The notes under the pieces were generated by a model that was not told where the DNA came from, did no database searches, and saw only the letters and a program-made list of their open reading frames with translations. A stretch of DNA of 8,163 nucleotides, from contig WLEG01000073.1 in the NCBI GenBank assembly GCA_009704425.1, positions 1-8,163 on the forward strand. The letters are read 5' to 3'. The translations under genes were made by a program, and so were the position numbers. Positions within the stretch are counted from its first letter, which is position 1. The number at the start of each line of letters is the position of its first letter. Shown piece after piece: positions 1 to 5,618 of this stretch. The DNA is from Actinomycetota bacterium (GTDB lineage Bacteria > Actinomycetota > Acidimicrobiia > Acidimicrobiales > Ilumatobacteraceae).

Positions 1-1
1 C

Positions 2-52
2 CCACGGTTCGCGGCCCACGAAGTGGTGACGACGAAAGCACGCGTGGAATGA
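2..52 (+). CDS. C-terminal tail of an upstream protein (partial, unidentified)
   Basis: Reading frame 2 is open from the window edge and ends at a TGA at 50-52, giving the 16-residue tail PRFAAHEVVTTKARVE. It lies on the same strand as the next gene and stops 7 bases before that gene's ATG, which is the tight packing seen in the rest of the window. Too little is present to name a family. Frame 1 is also open here, running to a TGA at about 130-132, so the choice of frame rests on spacing and on the plausible composition of the tail. Treat it as a likely but unproven gene end. Confidence 0.35.
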   Translation, partial: PRFAAHEVVTTKARVE

Positions 53-59
53 TGGACGC

Positions 60-419
60 ATGGCTTGGGATGCATCTCGTCCGGTTCCGTGGGGTCGACT
101 CGCGCGCGAGTGGTTGGTGTACGTGGCGGTGATGGCCGTCGTGTTCGTGCTGTTCCTGCGCGACACCGTCAACGTCGGCACGATCGGTGGACTGTTCGCG
201 TCGTTACCGATGTACTTGATCGCCGGCTACGTCCTGGCCAAGTTCGGATACCAGCGCAAGACGCTGCGCGACTTGAAGTCCGCGGCGCGCCCGGCTCCGT
301 CGTCGTCGACGTCCTCGTCGTCATCGTCGGCATCGGTTCGATCCAAGCCGGCGCGCACCAGTCGCACCTCCACCGGGCCGTCGCAGCATCGACCCAACAA
401 CAAGCGCAAGCGTCGATGA
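60..419 (+). CDS. Small two-helix membrane protein with Ser-rich, basic tail
   Basis: A protein of 119 residues with no family I can name. Two hydrophobic segments are visible, at about residues 18-34 and 41-60, joined by a short loop. A soluble C-terminal region follows. It holds a run of serines at 81-92 encoded mostly by TCG, then a region rich in Lys, Arg, Ser and Thr that ends in a cluster of basic residues (KRKRR). The positive charge suggests that both termini are cytoplasmic and the helices form a hairpin in the inner membrane. The ATG at 60 is the first start after an in-frame stop at 27-29, and it leaves a 17-residue N-terminus before helix 1. Only a weak GGA-type ribosome site precedes it. 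The stop overlaps the glpK start (ATGA at 416-419), so translation of the two is probably coupled. A role in glycerol uptake or kinase placement would be guesswork. Confidence 0.75.
   Translation: MAWDASRPVPWGRLAREWLVYVAVMAVVFVLFLRDTVNVGTIGGLFASLPMYLIAGYVLAKFGYQRKTLRDLKSAARPAPSSSTSSSSSSASVRSKPARTSRTSTGPSQHRPNNKRKRR
300..335 (+). repeat. TCG-rich simple-sequence tract
   Basis: Twelve consecutive codons are nearly all serine, mostly TCG, with single ACG, TCC, TCA and GCA interruptions. They encode the Ser/Thr/Ala stretch at residues 81-92 of the small membrane protein. A trinucleotide tract of this kind can gain or lose whole codons by slippage without a frameshift. It looks like a flexible linker. 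Confidence 0.6.
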
Positions 420-1912
420 GCGATTCCTACGTGCTGGCCATCGACGCCGGCACCACCGGTGTCCGTTGTCGCGCCGTTCATGCGGACGGTCGACCGAGCG
501 TCTCGTCGTATCGTGAGTTCACCCAGCACTTCCCCGAACCGGGTCGGGTGGAACACGATGCGGTCGAGATCTGGAACGCCGTGCGGACCACGTTCGCCGA
601 GGTGGTGGCCAGCGAAGGCACACCGACGGCCGTCGGAATCACCAATCAACGCGAGACCGTCGTGGCGTGGAACCGAACCACCGGTGAGGTTCACGGACGC
701 GCGATCGTATGGCAGGACCGCAGAACCGCCGAGCACTGCGAACGACTCGCACGCGATGGAGCTCTCGACACCGTCCGGTCGATCACCGGCCTCGTGCTCG
801 ACCCGTATTTCTCGGGAACGAAGATCGCGTGGATGCTCGCCAACGGCGTCCCGCGACATGCCGACGTCGTCTTCGGAACCATCGACAGTTGGATTCTCTG
901 GAACCTCACCGGCGGCGAGGTTCTGGCGACCGATCCGTCGAACGCGAGTCGGACCATGCTGTTCGACATTCGAACATTGGGATGGAGCGAGCCGCTCGGC
1001 GATCTGCTCGGTGTTCCCGTGTCGAGCCTTCCCGCCGTGCGGCCCTCCAGTGGTCGATTCGGAGTGACCCGAGCCGACGGCTTGCCCACGGGCGTTCCGG
1101 TGTCGGGAATCGCCGGCGATCAACAGGCCGCCCTGTTCGGACAAGCGTGTTTTCGCCCGGGCATGGCGAAGAACACCTACGGAACGGGCAGCTTCGTGCT
1201 CATGAACGTCGGAGCGGATTGTCCGACCCCGTCGCCGGGTCTGCTCACGACCGTGGCGTGGTCCGTGCTGGGTGCCGATGGCACCGTCGACACCGCCTAC
1301 GCCTTGGAGGGTTCCATCTTCGTCACCGGCGCCGCGGTGCAGTGGTTGCGCGACGGGCTGGGGATCATCTCCTCGTCGGCCGAGATCGGACCACTGGCCG
1401 AAACGGTGACCGACAGCGGGGGCGTCTTCGTGGTGCCCGCCTTCACCGGTCTCGGCAGTCCTTGGTGGGACCCGTACGCCCGCGGGAGCATCCTCGGCAT
1501 CACCCGGGGATCGACCCGCGCGCACATCGCCCGCGCCGTCGTGGAGGCCATGGCCCTGCAGACCCGTGATGCCATCACGGCGATGGAGACGGCCAGTGGT
1601 CGACGCATCGAGGATCTGCGTGTCGACGGCGGAGCCTCGGTGATGGATCTGCTCCTGCGCCTCCAGGCCGATCAGTTGGGCATCACGGTTCGTCGACCCG
1701 TTGACCAGGAAACGACCGCCTTGGGCGCCGCCTATCTCGCCGGCCTGGCCGAGGGTGTCTGGCCGTCGATGGACGCCATCGCCGAACGTTGGCGGACAGA
1801 CGCCGTCGTCGAGCCCCACGAATCGGGATCGCCCGAGCGGGTCGCCGCCGACGCGCTGCACGCACAATGGCTACGGGCGGTGGAGCGTTCGCGCCACTGG
1901 GCCGATCACTGA
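416..1912 (+). CDS. glpK: Glycerol kinase (FGGY family)
   Basis: ATP-dependent kinase of 498 residues that converts glycerol to sn-glycerol 3-phosphate in the cytoplasm, feeding lipid synthesis or glycolysis through dihydroxyacetone phosphate. The length matches the family (about 500). Glycerol-contacting positions known from E. coli GlpK are present: Arg79-Glu80 in TNQRET, Tyr131 in DPYFSGTK (129-136), Asp235 in GDQQAALFGQ and Phe260. The nucleotide-domain motifs NTYGTG (253-258), VPAFTGLGSPWWDPYARG and VDGG (403-406) are intact. An FGGY signature lies at about 357-377. The first phosphate loop reads DAGTTGVR where E. coli and mycobacterial GlpK have DQGTTSSR or DQGTTSTR. The loop that holds the fructose-1,6-bisphosphate arginine in E. 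coli (GGTRIP) is replaced by GLPTGVP, so that control is probably absent. The ATG at 416 was chosen because it overlaps the upstream stop and gives the family's normal N-terminus. The reading frame continues upstream to 65, but that part is antisense-like shadow. No glpF or glpD is in view. Confidence 0.95.
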   Translation: MSDSYVLAIDAGTTGVRCRAVHADGRPSVSSYREFTQHFPEPGRVEHDAVEIWNAVRTTFAEVVASEGTPTAVGITNQRETVVAWNRTTGEVHGRAIVWQDRRTAEHCERLARDGALDTVRSITGLVLDPYFSGTKIAWMLANGVPRHADVVFGTIDSWILWNLTGGEVLATDPSNASRTMLFDIRTLGWSEPLGDLLGVPVSSLPAVRPSSGRFGVTRADGLPTGVPVSGIAGDQQAALFGQACFRPGMAKNTYGTGSFVLMNVGADCPTPSPGLLTTVAWSVLGADGTVDTAYALEGSIFVTGAAVQWLRDGLGIISSSAEIGPLAETVTDSGGVFVVPAFTGLGSPWWDPYARGSILGITRGSTRAHIARAVVEAMALQTRDAITAMETASGRRIEDLRVDGGASVMDLLLRLQADQLGITVRRPVDQETTALGAAYLAGLAEGVWPSMDAIAERWRTDAVVEPHESGSPERVAADALHAQWLRAVERSRHWADH

Positions 1913-1917
1913 ACCGT

Positions 1918-2562
1918 TCACGAGTTCGGGCTCTCCCCCACGGCGGCGGCCACGATGCGCGCGATCAAGGTCAGGTGACGACGCTCACGAAGACGGAACG
2001 CGCCCTTCAGTCGGCCGCACACGATCGTCGCACCCGCGTCGCGCAACCGGGCCCACGCCATGTCGCTCGGTGTGTGCTCGTGAGCCGCGTCGTCCGACAG
2101 ATGTCCGGCACCTTCGATGAACGCGGCCAACCACGCCAGGTCGGGCACCTCGCCACTGGACGCCAACGGTTCGTCGTGACCGTCGACGACCACCACGCAC
2201 CAATCCGATTCCAGCATTCCGCGAACGGCCTCGCACGCGGTCCGGGCTCGGTCGACGGCCGGGGACTCCATGATGCGCGCCGCCACCTCGAGGGCCAACA
2301 CACTCTGATCCGGCCGACCCGGAGCCACGTCGTGCACGTCCTCGATCGCCACGCCCTCCACCTTGGCCACCTCGAGGATCAACGTTTCGTGGGTCACCTC
2401 GTCGGGTAGCACGACGGTCAATTCGTCGATCGCCATGCCGGCGCCACGCTCCAGGATCTCGATGCCGATGACGTCTCCGTCGGCGCGCCCGATCGCCGCG
2501 GCCACGCGACCCAACGTTCCCGGAAGGTCCGGAAGCCACAGACGCATCACCACGGTGGACAC
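1918..2562 (-). CDS. ACT-domain protein with C-terminal GAF-like region
   Basis: A protein of 214 residues. Residues 3-75 look like an ACT domain, the small ligand-binding fold that senses amino acids in metabolic enzymes and regulators. The pattern is a first strand (TVVMRLWLPD), the PGTLGRV glycine turn (14-20), a helix, then a second strand and the hydrophobic strand DELTVVLPD (46-54). Residues 85-210 are less clear. A helix, a hydrophobic strand (WCVVVVDG, 121-128), a late strand and a final arginine-rich helix (RLRERRHLTLIARIV) resemble a degenerate GAF domain. No catalytic domain is attached, so a sensory or regulatory role is likely, but the ligand is unknown. The start is GTG at 2560-2562. 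An ATG at 2545-2547 would remove part of the first ACT strand and is less likely. It is the last gene of the - strand run, 41 bases after the ROK kinase, and converges on glpK. Confidence 0.8.
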   Translation of the reverse strand: MSTVVMRLWLPDLPGTLGRVAAAIGRADGDVIGIEILERGAGMAIDELTVVLPDEVTHETLILEVAKVEGVAIEDVHDVAPGRPDQSVLALEVAARIMESPAVDRARTACEAVRGMLESDWCVVVVDGHDEPLASSGEVPDLAWLAAFIEGAGHLSDDAAHEHTPSDMAWARLRDAGATIVCGRLKGAFRLRERRHLTLIARIVAAAVGESPNS

Positions 2563-2603
2563 GGTGCGAGACTAACCAGCCCCGCGCGTCGGCCGAGGTC
2601 GGC

Positions 2604-3539
2604 TCATCCGGTCGTCGACAGGTTCGCCAGCGACGCCGCCCCCACCGCACCGGCCACCTCGCCGAAACGGGCGACCTCCAGTCGGGGATGTGGACGAAGT
2701 TCGGGGGAATACAGCAACGCGGCGAAGTGCCGCCGCACCGGCTCCATCAGCACCTCGCGGGACGCGGTGAGTCCTCCACCGATCACGATGCACGACGGAT
2801 CGAGGATGTTGGCCAGACCCACCAGACCGAGCGCCACCCAATGAGCGAACTCGTCGATGATGCCGACCGCTTCGACGTCGCCACGACCCGCCAGTTCGCA
2901 GATCTGCTCGCCACGTAGGTCGGCGACGTCGTCGACCAGGGAGGTGATCGCCGTCAACCCGCCGCCACGCACGACGGCCCGCCCCATCGCCCCCAAGGCC
3001 GTTCCGGAGGCGAAACGCTCCCAACATCCCCGGCGACCGCACGGACACGACGGACCGTTCGGGTCGACCACCATGTGCCCCACCTCACCGGCGAAACCAT
3101 GGGCACCGCGCACGACCCGATCGTCGACGATGAGCCCACCACCGATTCCGGTCCCGAGCGTCACGATCACCGCGTCTCGATGACCGCGCGCGGCGCCGGC
3201 CCGCCATTCGGCGACCGCGGCACAGGTGGCGTCGTTGTCCACCACCACCGGGCGTCCGAGACGGGTGGACAACGATCCGGCCACGTCGAAATCGGCCACA
3301 TCGGTCAGGTTCGGCGAGGCCCGGATCACGCCCTCGCGGGTGACGAGACCGGGCACCCCCACTCCGACGGCGGGCAGGTCGCCCAGTTCGCCGACGATCG
3401 TCGCGAGGGTGTCGATGATGCCCATCGGGGATCGCGGCGTCGGGTGGCGAACCTCGGCCAACACGCGATCACCGTCGAGGACGACGCCCAGACACTTGGT
3501 TCCACCGACGTCGATGCCGATGGAGGGCTTCGAGGTCAT
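2604..3539 (-). CDS. ROK-family sugar kinase, probably glucokinase
   Basis: A protein of 311 residues with the full layout of an ROK kinase, which phosphorylates hexoses such as glucose at position 6 using ATP. DVGGTK (10-15) is the first phosphate loop. DNDAT at 101-105 carries the likely catalytic aspartate, Asp103. GTGIGGG (129-135) is the second nucleotide loop. GEVGH (151-155) and the CPCGRRGC cluster supply the structural zinc ligands His155, Cys165, Cys167 and Cys172, followed by Glu174. IGGGL (253-257) is the adenosine-side motif. There is no N-terminal helix-turn-helix, so this is an enzyme and not an ROK repressor. The start ATG overlaps the stop of the START-like gene (ATGA at 3536-3539), which suggests translational coupling. 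Glucose is the most likely substrate for this actinobacterial type, but mannose or N-acetylated sugars cannot be excluded from sequence alone. Confidence 0.9.
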   Translation of the reverse strand: MTSKPSIGIDVGGTKCLGVVLDGDRVLAEVRHPTPRSPMGIIDTLATIVGELGDLPAVGVGVPGLVTREGVIRASPNLTDVADFDVAGSLSTRLGRPVVVDNDATCAAVAEWRAGAARGHRDAVIVTLGTGIGGGLIVDDRVVRGAHGFAGEVGHMVVDPNGPSCPCGRRGCWERFASGTALGAMGRAVVRGGGLTAITSLVDDVADLRGEQICELAGRGDVEAVGIIDEFAHWVALGLVGLANILDPSCIVIGGGLTASREVLMEPVRRHFAALLYSPELRPHPRLEVARFGEVAGAVGAASLANLSTTG

Positions 3540-3973
3540 CCGCGCGCTTCGGCCCGGACCTTCAACTCCTTGACGGTGTTGAGGATGCGCACTTCGGCGC
3601 GACGCTTCACGAATCCGGGCAGAGGGATGATCAACTCGATCGACAGGTTGTAGGTGAGCACCACACCACCGCTGGTGTCGGGAGCGAACATGTACGCACC
3701 GTCGACCCCGCGCATGATGTCACCCTTGATCAGACGCCATGACAGGCGATGCGGCGCCGCGCTGTAGTCGTACTCCAGGGTGTAATGCGTGCTGCGACCG
3801 AGAGCGGACGTGCGGTACTCCACCTCGGTCGCCCGACCCTGCTCGTCACGCGCCAACACCACCGCCGACTTCACGTCGGTCCACTCGGGGTAACGCTCGT
3901 AGTCGGTGGCGATGGCCCAACATGTCTCGAGGGGTGCATCGATGGAGATCGTCAGTGACGCCGTGTCGGCCAT
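3536..3973 (-). CDS. START-like (SRPBCC / polyketide cyclase-dehydrase) protein
   Basis: A protein of 145 residues, the usual size for a single SRPBCC fold, which forms a deep pocket for lipids or other hydrophobic ligands. The N-terminal pattern is typical: strand SLTISIDAP, helix LETCWAIATDYERYPEW (15-31), and a following strand that ends in VKSAVVL. The long C-terminal helix that closes the pocket is basic (FVKRRAEVRILNTVKELKVRAE, about 121-142). There is no signal peptide or membrane segment, so it is probably cytoplasmic. Similar proteins sit next to the PimB' mannosyltransferase in mycobacteria (TB16.3 type, from memory) with no settled function. The gene is 9 bases after the membrane-protein gene and overlaps the ROK kinase by four bases. 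Lipid binding is a family-level inference; enzymatic cyclase activity should not be assumed. Confidence 0.85.
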   Translation of the reverse strand: MADTASLTISIDAPLETCWAIATDYERYPEWTDVKSAVVLARDEQGRATEVEYRTSALGRSTHYTLEYDYSAAPHRLSWRLIKGDIMRGVDGAYMFAPDTSGGVVLTYNLSIELIIPLPGFVKRRAEVRILNTVKELKVRAEARG

Positions 3974-3982
3974 GTCCTAGTT

Positions 3983-4486
3983 CTAGCCGATCCCGTCGTC
4001 ATCGGAGCGCTTCCGACGCGGGCCGAAGGTCCCGTGCACCGCGGCCCACAATCCGTTGAGGCCCAATCCGAACATCGGGACCAACACCCCGAAGGCCAAC
4101 GTGGAACCCGCCGACGAGCCCGATGATGCCGAGTCCGACGGCGTGGTCAGACGGGTCATGGCGGTGGCGACGGCCACCACGGTCTGAACGAGCAGACAGA
4201 GGTTCATCGTTCGCTTCACGTCGCGGGGAATGGCCGCGCCGAGAAGGAAGTAGAGCTCGGCCACCGACAACTCGTCCTGTCGGCTGCGCTGCACGGCCAC
4301 CCAATAGCCCCACAGGAACGCCGCCACCCCGACGGTGAACAGCGCGAGGTCCACCACGACCCCTTGGACCTTGGCCGGGCCGTCGAACACCACGGCGGCG
4401 AACACCGCCGACACGGTGAACACCACGGTGCCGATCACGTCGAGCCGCACGATGCGCCGACTCGACAAGAACCCGGTTCCACTCAT
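3983..4486 (-). CDS. Four-helix membrane protein of unknown function
   Basis: A protein of 167 residues with four predicted membrane helices at about 17-34, 43-65, 94-113 and 129-150. Basic residues before helix 1, in the 66-93 loop (RSRQ, RDVKR) and in the tail (RRKR, 157-160) fit both termini and the central loop being cytoplasmic. The second external loop (114-128) is short and rich in Ser, Thr and Gly. I recognise no catalytic motif and no named family. The start ATG overlaps the glycosyltransferase stop (ATGA, 4483-4486) and is preceded by a purine-rich GGGGGTGAGGGA ribosome site inside the end of that gene. Its place between a mannosyltransferase-like gene and a lipid-pocket protein hints at an envelope role, which is only contextual. 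Confidence 0.78.
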   Translation of the reverse strand: MSGTGFLSSRRIVRLDVIGTVVFTVSAVFAAVVFDGPAKVQGVVVDLALFTVGVAAFLWGYWVAVQRSRQDELSVAELYFLLGAAIPRDVKRTMNLCLLVQTVVAVATAMTRLTTPSDSASSGSSAGSTLAFGVLVPMFGLGLNGLWAAVHGTFGPRRKRSDDDGIG

Positions 4487-5604
4487 TCCCTCACCCCCAA
4501 CGCGTCACCGAGACGCGCGGCCAGCATCTCGTAGGAGAACTCGGCGATCGCCCGCTCGCGCGACGCCCGACTCATGGCCGCGCGCAATTCGTCGTCGTCG
4601 AGGAGTTGGGCGATGCGACGCACGACCTCGTTCACGTCGGACGGATCGTCGACCACGAATCCGGTCTCGCCGTGCGCCACGGCTTCGGCCGCTCCGCCAC
4701 TTTGTCCGGCGATCTGGGGAACTCCGCACGCGGCGGCCTCCACGAACACGATGCCGAACCCTTCCTGCTCCAGCCCTCCCCAACGGTTCCGACACATCAT
4801 CGCCGACACGTCGGCGCATCCGTACAGACGGGGAAGATCGTCGTGCGACACCCGACCGAGGAACCGCACCGGCGCCGCCAACGACGAGGCCAACTTCTCG
4901 AGTCGCTCGCGATCACGACCCGCCCCGGCGATGGCCAACACCAACGAGGGACGGAACGGGGCCAGGGCGGCCACGGCGCGAATGACGGTGTCGAAACCCT
5001 TGCGGGGAACCAATCGGCTGATGCCGACGACGATCTCGGCGTCGGCCGCGAATCCGAAGTGTTCGCGGGTCGCTCGGCGCTCGGCGTCGTTCAGGGGTCG
5101 GAAGCGGTCGACGTCGACACCCGGAGGCACCACCGTCATGGGCAACGCGCGGCCCGCCGCGTGCTCGGCCTCACTGGCCGGATAGCCACCGGCGGCGATG
5201 ACGTGACGCGCCCCGCGCAACACCCGCCCCAACACCTGCTTGGATCCCGGGAGTCGTCCCGGGACGGTCACCTCGGCCCCGTGCAACACCACGTCGTACG
5301 GTCGGTCGATCCACGGACCGACCAGTCCGAGCGGTAGGGCCGGGTCGAGCACCACCCGTTCGGCCCCCACGCGATCGGCCATCTCGTTGATCCGCCTCAC
5401 CATGAAGGGTTGGGGAAGCAGGACCGGCTCGCGCGTGCGTTCGATCAGGAAGGGCTGCGCGGCATCGAAGGCCTCGGCGCCCTCGTAGGGGCTCGTCAGC
5501 ACCGCGAAAGAGTCGGGAGGCAACCGGCGCCACCATTCCCACAGCAACGACTGGATCCCGCCGATCTTGGGTGGGAAGTCGTTGGTGACCAACAGGTGCT
5601 TCAC
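4483..5604 (-). CDS. GT4 glycosyltransferase, PimB-like (probable GDP-mannose-dependent mannosyltransferase)
   Basis: A protein of 373 residues with the two-domain GT-B layout of family 4. The N-terminus NDFPPKIGGIQSLLWEW (8-24) holds the glycine loop for the donor diphosphate and is very like phosphatidyl-myo-inositol mannosyltransferase PimB'. HGAE (108-111) lies in the acceptor domain. In the donor domain, SRLVPRKGFDTVI carries Arg197 and Lys202 for the diphosphate, and EGFGIVFVE (281-289) is the EX7E motif with Glu281 and Glu289. The stretch CRNRWGGLEQEGFGIV is also PimB-like. The likely reaction is transfer of mannose from GDP-mannose to a phosphatidylinositol-type lipid at the cytoplasmic face, but donor and acceptor are inferred. 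There is no signal peptide or membrane helix. The start is GTG at 5602-5604 with a strong upstream ribosome site. Neighbouring START-like and ROK genes support the PimB' comparison. Confidence 0.9.
   Translation of the reverse strand: MKHLLVTNDFPPKIGGIQSLLWEWWRRLPPDSFAVLTSPYEGAEAFDAAQPFLIERTREPVLLPQPFMVRRINEMADRVGAERVVLDPALPLGLVGPWIDRPYDVVLHGAEVTVPGRLPGSKQVLGRVLRGARHVIAAGGYPASEAEHAAGRALPMTVVPPGVDVDRFRPLNDAERRATREHFGFAADAEIVVGISRLVPRKGFDTVIRAVAALAPFRPSLVLAIAGAGRDRERLEKLASSLAAPVRFLGRVSHDDLPRLYGCADVSAMMCRNRWGGLEQEGFGIVFVEAAACGVPQIAGQSGGAAEAVAHGETGFVVDDPSDVNEVVRRIAQLLDDDELRAAMSRASRERAIAEFSYEMLAARLGDALGVRE
5245..5264. repeat. Perfect 8-bp inverted/direct repeat with 4-base loop
   Basis: TCCCGGGA is repeated on both sides of GTCG. 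Each arm is itself a palindrome, so the pair is both a direct and an inverted repeat and could form an 8-bp GC-rich hairpin in DNA or RNA. It lies inside the glycosyltransferase gene, where it encodes the repeated Pro-Gly of VPGRLPGS (114-121). No T-tract follows, so it is not a terminator, and it may simply reflect the coding sequence. Confidence 0.5.
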
Positions 5605-5611
5605 GAGACGC

Positions 5612-5618
5612 TCACCTC
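5612..5618 (-). promoter_or_regulatory. Ribosome binding site of the glycosyltransferase gene
   Basis: On the - strand this reads GAGGTGA, a near-perfect Shine-Dalgarno, and ends 7 bases before the GTG at 5604. Its AGG TGA is also the last sense codon and the stop codon of queG, so ribosomes ending queG stop on top of it. This supports the GTG start and suggests coupled translation. Confidence 0.7.

Noticed and set aside
52..132. Short frame-1 ORF from the ATG at 52 (TGATG joint with the upstream stop)
   Set aside because: It gives only 26 residues with no hydrophobic or conserved pattern, and the two-helix protein from the ATG at 60 explains the same DNA much better.
65..415. Upstream in-frame extension of glpK from an ATG at 65
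   Set aside because: It would read through the small membrane protein gene in another frame, add 117 residues absent from glycerol kinases, and displace the normal N-terminus that starts at the ATG at 416.
227..1867. A 546-codon open frame on the - strand opposite glpK
   Set aside because: It is antisense to a clear glycerol kinase, has no recognisable motif and is rich in Arg, Gly, Asp and His, as expected from a high-GC shadow frame.
1789..2409. A 206-codon + strand frame spanning the end of glpK and the ACT gene
   Set aside because: It overlaps two supported genes, has no motif and has shadow-frame composition.
2592..2603. GCCGAGGTCGGC palindrome just after the ROK kinase stop as a terminator
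   Set aside because: The stem is only four or five pairs with a very small loop and no T-run follows on the - strand.
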